A stretch of 64,000 nt of DNA from Pelagihabitans pacificus (lineage in GTDB: Bacteria > Bacteroidota > Bacteroidia > Flavobacteriales > Flavobacteriaceae). Below, one piece after another: positions 43,767 through 53,228 of this stretch (positions within the stretch are counted from its first letter, which is position 1; each line of letters opens with the position of its first letter). The stretch spans positions 1 through 64,000 of the forward strand of contig NZ_VIKU02000005.1 of NCBI RefSeq assembly GCF_009371985.2, in the 5' to 3' direction. A program made the position numbers and the translations under genes. Below the pieces are notes generated by a model. The model was not told the origin of the DNA. It saw only the letters and a list, made by a program, of their open reading frames with translations, and searched no databases.

Positions 43767-44375
43767 TTACTTTTTTGGCTCTTTAACCCCGGCCACGACC
43801 GCTATCCCTAAATGGTTCTCATTAGGAGGAATCTCGCAGGAATAGTTTTTATTGTAGGCGCAATAGGGATTGTAGGCTTTATTTAAGTCGATCATGATGG
43901 TATCCCCTATCGGAATTTCCAAATCGATATACCGACCCACCTCATAGGTTTCTTTCCCCGTGGTCAAGTCGGTAATGGGATGAAAAAGAAGGTTTTTATA
44001 TTCCTCGGTTTTACTCGATCTGGGGCTTCGGTAGCGATGTAGGCCGTATTCCCTTCCTTCGACATCGAACTGGGCCTCACCGTAGTTCTTATAGGTATTA
44101 TCCCCATTCGAATTCCCGGTGGTCTCCATTTTAAAGGGAAGCGGATCAAAGGCCTTTATGAATTGGGCCTCGATACGGAAAGCATTGGTAATCGGATAGA
44201 AATCGTGCCCTGTGAAAATTTTGCCCCTATCTTCCAACGGGGAAGACCCGTAACCGCTATACCGCCTATTTAGTTCTTGCTGAAAATCAACGGCCGACTG
44301 CTCATCTTGCCGCGCATTTAGCCCAAAGGCAACAAGAAAAAGGGTCGTCAACAAAACACGTTTTTTGGCCATCAT
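43767..44375 (-). CDS. DUF1684 domain protein, secreted
   Basis: The 202 residues begin with a signal peptide (MMAKKRVLLTTLFLVAFGLNA). The DUF1684 core is recognisable in EYGLHRYRSPR, LLFHPITDLTTGKETYEVGRYIDLEI and the conserved LNKAYNPYCAYNKNYSCEIPPNENHLGIAVVAGVK, where Asn-Pro-x-Cys is invariant. The function is unknown. The gene reads directly into the desaturase gene. A -7 element lies at 44396-44403. Confidence 0.87.
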   Translation of the reverse strand: MMAKKRVLLTTLFLVAFGLNARQDEQSAVDFQQELNRRYSGYGSSPLEDRGKIFTGHDFYPITNAFRIEAQFIKAFDPLPFKMETTGNSNGDNTYKNYGEAQFDVEGREYGLHRYRSPRSSKTEEYKNLLFHPITDLTTGKETYEVGRYIDLEIPIGDTIMIDLNKAYNPYCAYNKNYSCEIPPNENHLGIAVVAGVKEPKK

Positions 44376-44395
44376 CCTCTAAAAATCTATACAAT

Positions 44396-44403
44396 CAAAA
44401 GTA
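44396..44403 (-). promoter_or_regulatory. Probable -7 element for DUF1684–desaturase
   Basis: TACTTTTG on the minus strand matches TAnnTTTG, 20 nt before the start codon. No standard -33 TTG is visible. Confidence 0.45.
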
Positions 44404-44496
44404 GAAAAATGAAATGATTCTATACAGTCAAATCGTTCAATTCAAAAAATAAGGGACCTATGGCATCATCCGATATCCCCTTTGGATAACGGTCTG

Positions 44497-45012
44497 TTAA
44501 AGTGCAATTTCGAAGCGACAAACATCCGCATCGTGATAATGGGCCGGAAGCGCCTCCGAATAAGGTAATTTTTCTATTCCCAAAAATTTGAAACCATTGG
44601 TAGTGTAATGCTTTATAAGCCTCTTGTTGTTTCCGCAGGTATCGAGCCGGATAAACTTCCGATTTTTTGATACCGCATAATTCTTGGCCCAACGGACAAT
44701 TACTCGTACGAAGTTGTGTCCCCGAAAATCGGGATGAACGGCAATTCGATGAATGTATACCGATGGATCACGGTCGTGAGCGCCCCATATTTCGGGGTCA
44801 TTAAAAGTAACGGCCCACACACAGGCAATGGTTTCCCCAACAACAATTTTAAATTGTCGAAGTTCCCGAATTTCGGTTTCGACCATTTTACGATCGAATT
44901 CCGGCCAAATATGTTTAAGAAATTTGCTCCTTTGAAAATCTGCGGCAACACGGTAACGTTCGAAAATTACGTCGATATCCTTCGGCTTGCTGTTCTCGAT
45001 TTTTATCACCAT
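44497..45012 (-). CDS. GNAT family N-acetyltransferase
   Basis: This 171-residue acetyl-CoA-dependent acyltransferase has the motif A region VYIHRIAVHPDFRGHNFVRVIV, with a somewhat weakened R/Q-x-x-G-x-G/A loop, and the C-terminal NNKRLIKHYTTNGFKFLG. The substrate is unknown. It starts four bases after the short-chain dehydrogenase stop on the same strand and is likely cotranscribed. Confidence 0.88.
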   Translation of the reverse strand: MVIKIENSKPKDIDVIFERYRVAADFQRSKFLKHIWPEFDRKMVETEIRELRQFKIVVGETIACVWAVTFNDPEIWGAHDRDPSVYIHRIAVHPDFRGHNFVRVIVRWAKNYAVSKNRKFIRLDTCGNNKRLIKHYTTNGFKFLGIEKLPYSEALPAHYHDADVCRFEIAL

Positions 45013-45015
45013 AGC

Positions 45016-45618
45016 TTATTCATACGTTCTGATGATTTCCCCGTTTCCCCTGCCTTGAACACTACGGATATAGGCATTCACCACCTTCGTCATCGGTACC
45101 GGATTATGTCCGGGGAAGTAATCCCGGTACTTTTCATAAGCATCCTCGACCACCCCCAGTGAAACCGCATTCACACGAATACCCCTTTCAATTTCCAAGG
45201 CCACCGCCTGCACAAAACTATGAATGCCCCCGTTTACCATGGCAGCGCTGGTGGTTTTGGGCACCGGATCATCCGCCAAGATACCGGTAGACAATGTTAT
45301 CGAACCATTTGGGTTCACATAGTCTTTTCCAATACGCACCAAATTCACCTGCCCCATAAGTTTACTTTTAAGTCCAATATCGTAATCCTCTTCCGTGAGT
45401 TCAGTGAAATCGGCCCACTTGGATTCTCCGGCAATACAGATGATTGCATCTAACGTTCCCAACTTCTCCAGTGCCTTTTGAATCGAAGCACTCTGGGCAA
45501 TATCCAGTGTGACATCGCCACTATATCGACCGGCCACGATAACCTCGTGGTCTTTAGAGTAATGAGCGACCACCCTTTTTCCTATAGTTCCGTTACCGCC
45601 AATAATCAGTAGTTTCAT
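45016..45618 (-). CDS. Short-chain dehydrogenase/reductase
   Basis: This 200-residue compact SDR has the nucleotide-binding start LLIIGGNGTIGKRVVAHY, the IICIAGE segment in place of NNAG, and GSITLSTGIL with the S of the catalytic set. The usual YxxxK is replaced by a region around AAMVNGGIHSFVQA, as in many short bacterial SDRs. The substrate is unknown. It precedes the GNAT gene. Confidence 0.85.
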   Translation of the reverse strand: MKLLIIGGNGTIGKRVVAHYSKDHEVIVAGRYSGDVTLDIAQSASIQKALEKLGTLDAIICIAGESKWADFTELTEEDYDIGLKSKLMGQVNLVRIGKDYVNPNGSITLSTGILADDPVPKTTSAAMVNGGIHSFVQAVALEIERGIRVNAVSLGVVEDAYEKYRDYFPGHNPVPMTKVVNAYIRSVQGRGNGEIIRTYE

Positions 45619-45660
45619 ATTTAATTTTTCCTATCGGTTTTTTTTAGATTCAAAACCAGT

Positions 45661-46761
45661 TTACGGAGTCAATGTCTGCATCAAGGCGAGACCAAGTTCC
45701 TCTATTTTCCCCATATCCGGACTGAATGCTGAAATATTGGTTAGTAGCACTACCCCATTTTGTTTTTCCAAATCGATCATCATAGCAGCTGTATAGCCCC
45801 CCGTACCACCATTATGAAAGTGAATTGTTCCAGGATACTGCCCTGGCCGATTCATGAACCATCCTAGGCCTACATCCGTTGTCTCGTTCACCGATACGGT
45901 TTTTTCCCGGGTCAATGCAAGCGCTTTCTGGGTCGGGTCGAATTGCGCCAGTACGAATTTGGAAAGGTCGTGCACATTCGACAGTATACCACCCGCCCCA
46001 ACCAAGATAGCCAAATCCCAATTGGGTACCACAGTACCCCCATTTCGACCCTTAACGAGCAACGATTCGACATCGCCCCTATTTGTGGTCGTATGTTCCA
46101 TACCGTACATCGAGAAAATACTATCCCGTACCAGCTTTTGGTACGAGGTTTTTCCCATTTTGCCGAGGGTATACCCCAAGAGACCAGCCCCTAGGTTGGA
46201 ATAACTAACTTCCCTTTTTTCGTCCAGCACCATCATTTCGGTCAGATATTCCGTTAGTTTGGTTTCATCATAGGATGCATACGGATTATTTCTAGATTCG
46301 AAACTCAGTTTTAAGTTGGTGGGCAGTCGGGGCAGTCCCGAGGTATGATTGGCCAGACTTTCAAAGCTAATTTCCGCATTGGCTTTCAGTGGAAATTTTA
46401 AATACGAATTGATAGGGTCTTCCAATTGTACTTGTTGGTTGATGACAAAATCGGCCAGTAAGGTTGCGGTAAAAATCTTGGTGATAGAACCAATCTCAAA
46501 AACGCGCTGTTGGTTGTTGATCGTTATTACGGAATCCCCTTGTCTTTTAATTCCGTAGAATCTAGCTTTCCCATTTTCAACCAAGGCAATGGCCACTTCG
46601 GTCTCCGGTGGAAATTGCTTGATTTTCTGGAAGATGGAATCTGCCTGGGCTCTGGTAACGAGGCCCCTCGAAACATCCTGATAGTTGGCTGCCACCGTTG
46701 TTTGCGCACCTAATACAAGGGGATGTACACTCAAAAAAAATAACAAAAAATACTTGTTCAC
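45661..46761 (-). CDS. Serine hydrolase, beta-lactamase/class C-like family
   Basis: This 366-residue exported enzyme has a signal peptide ending LGAQ. It has the penicillin-binding-protein-like active site: SxxK in FEIGSITKIFTATL (Ser about 93), YxN in VSYSNLGAGLLGY, and HNGGTGGYTAA in the KTG position. Family members include DD-peptidases, esterases and beta-lactamases; here a peptidase or esterase role is as likely as antibiotic resistance. Confidence 0.87.
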   Translation of the reverse strand: MNKYFLLFFLSVHPLVLGAQTTVAANYQDVSRGLVTRAQADSIFQKIKQFPPETEVAIALVENGKARFYGIKRQGDSVITINNQQRVFEIGSITKIFTATLLADFVINQQVQLEDPINSYLKFPLKANAEISFESLANHTSGLPRLPTNLKLSFESRNNPYASYDETKLTEYLTEMMVLDEKREVSYSNLGAGLLGYTLGKMGKTSYQKLVRDSIFSMYGMEHTTTNRGDVESLLVKGRNGGTVVPNWDLAILVGAGGILSNVHDLSKFVLAQFDPTQKALALTREKTVSVNETTDVGLGWFMNRPGQYPGTIHFHNGGTGGYTAAMMIDLEKQNGVVLLTNISAFSPDMGKIEELGLALMQTLTP

Positions 46762-46879
46762 AGTTATTTCAGGTTAGAGGGGTTTATGCCCGAATGGATA
46801 GCTTCCGTTCCGTAATGAAGATACTAATTAAATCGTAGCATCGGTATGCCGTATGAACAACATCCGCCAATGAAAGACC

Positions 46880-47812
46880 CTATTTAATTCCGAAATCCTC
46901 TAAAATGGTTGCAATTCCGTCCGAATAGGAAGTGACTTTAAATTCCGGGAATCGTTTTTTGAATTTGGAAGAATCAAATAGGTTATCAATGGCATACCTA
47001 GGCAATAGCTCCAAGGTCTCCTTGGCGTTGTTATTAAATAGCGATGCCGACCTCAAAAGAAAAGGACTCAGCACCGTGTATTTGATTTCCCTCCCCAACT
47101 GTTTTGAAATCTCCCCTATGAATCCCTTGTAGGTCAGTCGCCCATCATCACAGGGCAAATGCCAGGTTTGTCCGTATGCAGTAGTGGTATTCCCAATCAG
47201 GGCCATGGCCTTGCTGGCATCGGGGGTATATATCAAGGTCCGTAACACATCATCTTTCAGCAAGATTTTTGGTTTTTTACCCTTTTTCAGATTCTCAAAA
47301 ACCAACATATTGGTGATTCCTTTGGTCTTTCCCGGACCATAAAACTCGGGTGCCCTGCAGATCGCACCTTCAATTTCCTCTGTGTCGATCGCCCTTAACA
47401 ACAATTCAGCGGCCTCTTTCTTGGCTCTTCCCTTTTTTCCCTTTGAAATCAGAGGGGTCTCCTCCGTTTGTATCTCGCTATCTTGTGGATAGGCATAGGT
47501 ATTGTCAAAATACACCAATTTACAGCCTTGCTGCTTACACCCTGCGATTACATTGCCCAAGATAATCGGCCAATCGCGAAGCCAGATATCCGACCTGTAG
47601 GGTAGGCCCACGGTGAGATAAGCGATTTCAGTGTCTACCAAAGCCTTTACCACACTATCGGCATCTAACAGGTCTCCTTTAACCAATTGATCTTTTGGAT
47701 GCACCCTCTCCGGATGGCGGCCGACCAGTCGTATGGTTTCCGTATGGTTGGCGCGCAGTTCCTTTGCCAATTCTTCGCCGATTACCCCGTTAGCTCCCAA
47801 GATGGTTTGCAT
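46880..47812 (-). CDS. NAD-dependent epimerase/dehydratase family protein
   Basis: This 310-residue extended-SDR-like protein has the Rossmann start TILGANGVIGEELAKEL, YFDNTYAYPQD in the catalytic region, and IEGAICRAPEFYGPGK. The usual YxxxK is modified. The closest visual resemblance is to NAD(P)-binding nucleoside-diphosphate-sugar epimerase-like proteins, but without a sugar pathway nearby the substrate cannot be named. The gene stands apart from its neighbours. Confidence 0.85.
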   Translation of the reverse strand: MQTILGANGVIGEELAKELRANHTETIRLVGRHPERVHPKDQLVKGDLLDADSVVKALVDTEIAYLTVGLPYRSDIWLRDWPIILGNVIAGCKQQGCKLVYFDNTYAYPQDSEIQTEETPLISKGKKGRAKKEAAELLLRAIDTEEIEGAICRAPEFYGPGKTKGITNMLVFENLKKGKKPKILLKDDVLRTLIYTPDASKAMALIGNTTTAYGQTWHLPCDDGRLTYKGFIGEISKQLGREIKYTVLSPFLLRSASLFNNNAKETLELLPRYAIDNLFDSSKFKKRFPEFKVTSYSDGIATILEDFGIK

Positions 47813-47858
47813 ACCTATTTGTTTTATAAGGAAAGATAAAGGAAAAACCCTCTGAAAA

Positions 47859-48323
47859 CTATTTTTCCCACCGTACCCTTATCCCTTGAATGCCTTGGTA
47901 ATTAAATTTTTGGTCGGTAAGAATTTCAAATTCGTTTTTTCGATAGAATTCGATGGGTGATCGGTAGTATTCCCCATTCTTTCTAAGTTCGGTATCCCTA
48001 TCGACCACCCAACCGTTCAATCGGGCATTGTTCTCTTTGGCAAGGTCCAATAATTTCGAACCGTAGCCTTTTCCCTGCGCCGATGCATCAAGCAGCATGG
48101 CGAACCATCGTTCCCGGTCTCGAACGAAATAAAGCAACCAACCTTTGATAGTGTTGTTTTCATCGTAGAGGATAATATGGTGTCTGTCGGAGAGTGCTTC
48201 GAGGTATTTTTCAAAATCATTTAAGGACGACTGTGCTATTTTTTCAGGGAATTCGGTATTCCACAGTTCAATAACTTGAAGCTTTTCGGTTTTGGTCAAA
48301 GAAGATGTTTGTCTAAGGCGCAT
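47859..48323 (-). CDS. GNAT family N-acetyltransferase
   Basis: The 154 residues have a GNAT core: HIILYDENNTIKGWLLYF, then RERWFAMLLDASAQGKGYGSKLL with the acetyl-CoA loop QGKGYG, and a late PIEFYRKNEFEIL. The substrate is unknown. An ATG at 48344 would add seven residues. It lies 150 nt downstream of valS on the same strand. Confidence 0.88.
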   Translation of the reverse strand: MRLRQTSSLTKTEKLQVIELWNTEFPEKIAQSSLNDFEKYLEALSDRHHIILYDENNTIKGWLLYFVRDRERWFAMLLDASAQGKGYGSKLLDLAKENNARLNGWVVDRDTELRKNGEYYRSPIEFYRKNEFEILTDQKFNYQGIQGIRVRWEK

Positions 48324-48472
48324 CGTTAGATAATTTAAAAGCACGCCCTATCCCCACATTCTTGAAATAAAAGTGGCTATACCCGGTATACTTGGAAAAA
48401 GACAAACTCAAGTTATCGTTTCTTTCCCATCCTTTAAAGTCAAAATGCCCTTTCCGCAAGCTTTTTGCTTTT

Positions 48473-51103
48473 TCATGAGAGGCTGGCCAAACTCTTCTCC
48501 AAAGTCTCTATTTTTGCCTCTGCATCGGCCTGTTTCTTTTTTTCCAAGGCGATGACCTTTTCAGGGGCGTTTTGGACAAAGCGTTCATTGCCCAATTTCT
48601 TTTGAACAGATTGCAAAAAGCCCTTGGTGTAATCCAGTTCAGCCTTTATCTTCTCTATTTGGGCGGCTATATCAATCGATCCACTAATAGGAATAAAATA
48701 TTCATTGCTCTTTACTCGAAAGCTCAAGGCTCCTTCCAGGGGCGCATCGACATACGTAATTTCGGATATATTGGTAAGTTTGCTTATGACCGTATCCCAA
48801 GTGGTGCCGCATTTTTCTTCGTTTAATACGGAAAGGCCGATCGCCTCTTTCATCGCAATCTGTTTTTCTTTACGAATGGTGCGTATTCCCGTAATCACCC
48901 CATCGGCAAAGTCAAAACCTTTTATCAGCTCATGATCGATCGCACCGACTTCGGGCCACTGGGAAACAATCAAGGCTTCCTCAGGCGTCCGTTCGGCCAT
49001 GTGCTGCCAAACTTCCTCGCTCAGGAAGGGCATAAATGGATGTAAAAGCGTTAAATTTTGTTCGAACAGATAAATGACAGCATCCAAGGTCTTTTGGTCA
49101 ATGGGCTGCTGGTAGGCCGGTTTGACGATTTCCAAGAGCCAAGAACAAAAGTCGTCCCAGACCAACTTATAAATGGCCATTAAGGCATCCGAAATACGGT
49201 ACTTGCCAAAATGATCCTCGATTTCGGCGAGGGTCTGGTTGAATTTGGCGGTATACCAATCAATGCCCAATTTGGCAGCCTCCGGTTGTTCCAAATCGGC
49301 TACTTCCCAGCCTTTAACCAACCGGAAGGCATTCCATATCTTATTGGCAAAGTTTTTTCCTTGTTGACAAAGATCTTCGTCGAACATTAAATCGTTTCCG
49401 GCAGCGGAACTCAACAATAATCCTACACGTACCCCATCGGCGCCGTACTCCTCGATCAATTTTAGTGCATCCGGGGAGTTGCCAAGTTGCTTGGACATCT
49501 TTCGGCGCTGTTTATCACGCACCAGCCCGGTAAAGTATACATTCTTGAACGGACGCTCATTGCGGAATTCGTATCCGGAAATTATCATTCGTGCCACCCA
49601 GAAAAAAATGATGTCCGGTGCCGTGACCAAGTCATTGGTCGGATAGTAGTACTCGACTTCTTTATTATCCGGTTCCAGAATACCGCCAAACACACTTATT
49701 GGCCACAACCAAGAAGAAAACCAGGTGTCCAATACGTCGCCATCCTGTCGCATATCGGTCATCGCAAGGTCAGCGTTTTTCGACTTTTTCCGGGCCAGTC
49801 GCAGTGCTTCCCCCTTCGTTTCGGCCACTACAAAATCATCCTGACCTTCACCATAATAGAATGCCGGAATTTGCTGCCCCCACCATAGCTGACGGGAAAT
49901 ATTCCAGTCGCGAATGTTCTCCATCCAATGCCGGTAAGTATTTTCGAACTTTTTCGGGAAAAACTTTACCTCTCCCGTTTCCAAAACCGCCTTGATAGCC
50001 GGTTTTACCAACTCCTCCATCCGAAGAAACCATTGAACGCTTAGCCTAGGTTCAATGACCGCCTTGGTGCGCTCAGAGGTCCCCACTTTGTTCATATACT
50101 GCTCTGTCTTGACCAAAAAGCCTTTTTCTTCCAACTCTTTCGCAATGGCATTTCGGACCACGAAACGGTCCTGACCCTCATAGTGTAGGCCATGAGAGTT
50201 CAAGGTAGCGTTCGCATTGAAGATATCAATGGCCTCCAGCCCGTGTTTTTCTCCAAGGGCCTTGTCGTTCGCGTCGTGGGCCGGGGTTACCTTTAAACAA
50301 CCGGTTCCAAACTCCATATCGACGTATTCATCCGTGATAATCGGGATGGCCCGACCACAAATGGGAACAATCGCTTTTTTACCTTTTAAATGGAGATATC
50401 GCTCATCGTGGGGATTTATACAAATTGCCGTATCGCCCAAGATAGTTTCAGGTCGGGTGGTAGCGATGGTCACCGTTTCGTCCGAGCCTTCTATCGGATA
50501 GGCCAAATAGTACAAAAGACCTTGTTTTTCTTCATAAACAACCTCTTCATCCGATAGGGTTGTCAACGCCTCCGGGTCCCAATTTACCATTCGATACCCC
50601 CTATAGATGTGTCCCTTGTTGTACAAATCAACAAACACCTTGATGACAGAGGCATACATGTCATCGTCCATGGTGAACTTGGTACGGTCCCAGTCACAGG
50701 AACAACCCAGTTTCTTGAGTTGTTCCAAAATAATCCCACCGTATTCATCGGTCCAAGCCCAAGCGTGTTTTAAGAACTCTTCCCGTGACAATTCTGCCTT
50801 TTCGATGCCTTCGGACTTTAACTTGGCAACTACTTTTGCCTCGGTAGCGATAGAGGCATGATCCATTCCCGGTACCCAACAGGCATTTTTGCCCATTAAT
50901 CGGGCCCTACGTGTCAACACATCTTGAAGGGTATTGTTCAACATATGCCCCATATGCAACACCCCTGTTACATTGGGAGGGGGAATAACGATCGTGTAAG
51001 GCTCCCTTTCATCGGGCGTGGAATGAAAGTATCGATGCTGCATCCAGTACTCGTACCAGCGTTGCTCAACGTTTTTTGGCTCATATTTTGAAGGAATCTG
51101 CAT
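48473..51103 (-). CDS. valS: Valine–tRNA ligase
   Basis: This 876-residue class Ia synthetase charges tRNA-Val. Landmarks are the HIGH-type motif PPPNVTGVLHMGHML (His50–His53), the CP1 editing domain with ATTRPETILGDTAICI, the KMSKS-type KMSKQLGNSP (about 540), a helical anticodon-binding domain and a C-terminal coiled-coil (about 810-870, IEKIKAELDYTKGFLQSVQKKL) that contacts the tRNA. Length is typical of bacterial ValRS. Confidence 0.97.
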   Translation of the reverse strand: MQIPSKYEPKNVEQRWYEYWMQHRYFHSTPDEREPYTIVIPPPNVTGVLHMGHMLNNTLQDVLTRRARLMGKNACWVPGMDHASIATEAKVVAKLKSEGIEKAELSREEFLKHAWAWTDEYGGIILEQLKKLGCSCDWDRTKFTMDDDMYASVIKVFVDLYNKGHIYRGYRMVNWDPEALTTLSDEEVVYEEKQGLLYYLAYPIEGSDETVTIATTRPETILGDTAICINPHDERYLHLKGKKAIVPICGRAIPIITDEYVDMEFGTGCLKVTPAHDANDKALGEKHGLEAIDIFNANATLNSHGLHYEGQDRFVVRNAIAKELEEKGFLVKTEQYMNKVGTSERTKAVIEPRLSVQWFLRMEELVKPAIKAVLETGEVKFFPKKFENTYRHWMENIRDWNISRQLWWGQQIPAFYYGEGQDDFVVAETKGEALRLARKKSKNADLAMTDMRQDGDVLDTWFSSWLWPISVFGGILEPDNKEVEYYYPTNDLVTAPDIIFFWVARMIISGYEFRNERPFKNVYFTGLVRDKQRRKMSKQLGNSPDALKLIEEYGADGVRVGLLLSSAAGNDLMFDEDLCQQGKNFANKIWNAFRLVKGWEVADLEQPEAAKLGIDWYTAKFNQTLAEIEDHFGKYRISDALMAIYKLVWDDFCSWLLEIVKPAYQQPIDQKTLDAVIYLFEQNLTLLHPFMPFLSEEVWQHMAERTPEEALIVSQWPEVGAIDHELIKGFDFADGVITGIRTIRKEKQIAMKEAIGLSVLNEEKCGTTWDTVISKLTNISEITYVDAPLEGALSFRVKSNEYFIPISGSIDIAAQIEKIKAELDYTKGFLQSVQKKLGNERFVQNAPEKVIALEKKKQADAEAKIETLEKSLASLS

Positions 51104-51247
51104 ATTTTGGTACGGTATTTGTCAAAGTAAGGGCGGTCGCATGAAAGGCGATGCAAAAAGATGTTAAATGTTAATAAGTAGTAATTTTTTCGCACAATTT
51201 TAAATACGAAACAAAAATAAGTAACGTTAATAGATAACAAAAGAATT

Positions 51248-51277
51248 TTGGAGGTTCATCGCAAAAGATTACATTTG
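51248..51277 (+). promoter_or_regulatory. Promoter of the DUF1573 gene
   Basis: TTG (51248-51250), 19 nt, TACATTTG (51270-51277) is an exact consensus promoter, 25 nt before the start codon. Confidence 0.75.
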
Positions 51278-51302
51278 AAATTCACCCAAAACTAAAATTA
51301 TC

Positions 51303-51689
51303 ATGAAAAAAATAGTACTTGTATTATTTGTAGGATTGCTAGGACTTAGCCTTACTGCCCAAGATAAGGCGGCAAAAATAGAGTTCAAGACCGAAACCGT
51401 GGATTACGGAACCATTGAGAAAGGCGCCGATGGCATACGGGTATTCGAATTTACCAATACAGGAGATGCTCCGTTGATCATCAGCAAGGTAAGTTCAAGT
51501 TGTGGATGTACTATCCCTAAAAAACCGGAAGAACCTATTCTACCAGGTAAAACCGGGGAAATCCAAGTGAAGTACGATACGAATAGGGTAGGTCCGATTA
51601 GAAAGGCAATTACGGTCATCTCAAATGCGGATACCCCTACTAAAGTCCTGAAAATCAAAGGTGAGATAAAAGCACCGGAAGGAAAATAA
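51303..51689 (+). CDS. DUF1573 domain secreted protein
   Basis: The 128 residues begin with a signal peptide (MKKIVLVLFVGLLGLSLTAQ). A DUF1573 immunoglobulin-like domain follows: ETVDYGTIEKGADGIRVFEFTNTGDAPLII, VSSSCGCTIP and LPGKTGEIQVKYDT. The SSCGCTxP motif is characteristic. These abundant Bacteroidota exported proteins have no firmly established role. A bidirectional terminator separates it from the PDZ gene. Confidence 0.92.
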   Translation: MKKIVLVLFVGLLGLSLTAQDKAAKIEFKTETVDYGTIEKGADGIRVFEFTNTGDAPLIISKVSSSCGCTIPKKPEEPILPGKTGEIQVKYDTNRVGPIRKAITVISNADTPTKVLKIKGEIKAPEGK

Positions 51690-51711
51690 AGAGTAGTAAT
51701 CAAGAGAAAAT

Positions 51712-51742
51712 AAAACCCTGAGGTCGTTGGTCTCAGGGTTTT
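51712..51742. terminator. Bidirectional terminator between the DUF1573 and PDZ genes
   Basis: AAAACCCTGAG pairs with CTCAGGGTTTT around a nine-base loop. The plus strand runs into TTTTTC, the minus strand into TTTTATTTTC. Its right arm covers the last codons and stop of the PDZ gene, so it serves both convergent genes. Confidence 0.85.
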
Positions 51743-53076
51743 TCTTTGAACATATTTTTGAGCACAAAACTAAAAAGCAGGTCGGAATTGGAACGTTCTA
51801 TCAACACCTTGATCCGCTTACCTTCTTTCTCGTTGAGCATGTGTAGGATCTCCTGCAATTTATACGTATGTACCTTCTTCCCGTTTACTGCCAAAATGAC
51901 ATCGCCCTCGCGGAGTCCCGCTTCCGCCGCAGGGCTTCCTGCACGAATTCCCGAGACGATAATTTCGGGAACAAGACTCAATCTTGTCTGATTTTGGAAA
52001 AGTAGTTGTACGTTGCCAAACCCGCCTTTATTTTTATCATTTCGTAGAATACCACGTTGATCCGTGATTCTCTCGGAGATATAGCGTAAACCATCGTGCT
52101 GTAAATCGAGGCCGCTCATATTGTATTGAAACGGGTCGTTAAAGCTGTGATTCTTTCGAAGGGTGATTTGACCCTTGGGATAATCAAATATGATATTGAA
52201 TCGTTTCAGGACCTCTCCCCCCAAGCTTCCATTGCGGTCGCCCAAGTTCTTGATCTCATTGAACGAAGCCGCATCGGGAAATGCCGCTTTCGCATCCTCC
52301 AAAACAAAGCTTCCAATTTTAAAACCTTTTACCATGGTTCGTTTTCCAAAAATATCGCCATTCAATCCCTTCCCGAGAAAATCCTCGTAATTCTTATCGG
52401 GTATATCGATTTCTTCATTTTCAAAAAGCCAAATGGCATCACTACTTCCAGAATCTACCAACAGTCTCACAGGAATATTTTCCTCGTCTTTTAGAAACAC
52501 CTCGCCAGTGACATAGGCCTTCTTTCTGATAATCGATAAGGGCAGGGTTTCATATTTCTTACCGGTCTTGTATTTGTAAGAAATAGGATCATGGAACTTA
52601 ATGGTCTTACTCGCGTAATTAATATCGACCACAAAATCCCGAAAAAGGTCATACCCGATGATTCCGTGGATAGGAATGCCTAAATTCGGGGAAAAATTCA
52701 TATTCTTATCCAACACCACGTACAATTGTTGATCCCTATTTTCGATACCGCCCAGCTTAAAATGGTTTTCCTTTGAACTCAAGGCCTCAATGGGCTCACC
52801 ATCGCCCAACCCCCGAATCGTAATTTCCGAGACCTTGTTGATCTGTAACGAGTCTTGGTCGAACAGATTAAAGAGAATGGGTTTGCCCACCCCGGAATCC
52901 AAAATAAAGGAAAGCTCACTCCCGTTGACCTCCATCGGAATCACGATGAGGTTATTGATCAGCTCAAATTTCACCCGTTGCGACTGTTTACCTACCGGCA
53001 ATTGAAAGCCCTGCGCCGATCCAAAAAATGGAGCACAAACGAATAGGAATGAAAAAAAGATTAAAAAACGCTTCAA
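51733..53076 (-). CDS. Retropepsin-like aspartyl protease with PDZ domain
   Basis: This 447-residue exported protein has a signal peptide ending GSAQG. It has two retropepsin-like half-sites, FILDSGVGKPILF (about 60) and LLVDSGSSDAIWLF (about 210), each with DSG in place of the commoner DTG. A C-terminal PDZ domain follows (IVSGIRAGSPAAEAGLREGDVILAVNGKKV, about 370-430). The likely role is periplasmic proteolysis or protein binding. It converges on DUF1573. Confidence 0.88.
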   Translation of the reverse strand: MKRFLIFFSFLFVCAPFFGSAQGFQLPVGKQSQRVKFELINNLIVIPMEVNGSELSFILDSGVGKPILFNLFDQDSLQINKVSEITIRGLGDGEPIEALSSKENHFKLGGIENRDQQLYVVLDKNMNFSPNLGIPIHGIIGYDLFRDFVVDINYASKTIKFHDPISYKYKTGKKYETLPLSIIRKKAYVTGEVFLKDEENIPVRLLVDSGSSDAIWLFENEEIDIPDKNYEDFLGKGLNGDIFGKRTMVKGFKIGSFVLEDAKAAFPDAASFNEIKNLGDRNGSLGGEVLKRFNIIFDYPKGQITLRKNHSFNDPFQYNMSGLDLQHDGLRYISERITDQRGILRNDKNKGGFGNVQLLFQNQTRLSLVPEIIVSGIRAGSPAAEAGLREGDVILAVNGKKVHTYKLQEILHMLNEKEGKRIKVLIERSNSDLLFSFVLKNMFKEKP

Positions 53077-53228
53077 TTCTTCTATATGATGGGGTTACTT
53101 CTCTTAAAGTTAGTCATTTTGTCCCATAAGTATTTGTTAATTAACACTATGGGGCAACAAGAAATAAAACCGACTGTTGTTGCTTTGTCCGTAATGATTT
53201 CCCATTTTTGCGCTAAATCTGCTTGCAC

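Noticed and set aside
45661-46761. A true beta-lactamase resistance gene
   Set aside because: The motifs are shared by DD-peptidases and esterases, and there is no mobile-element context or regulator.
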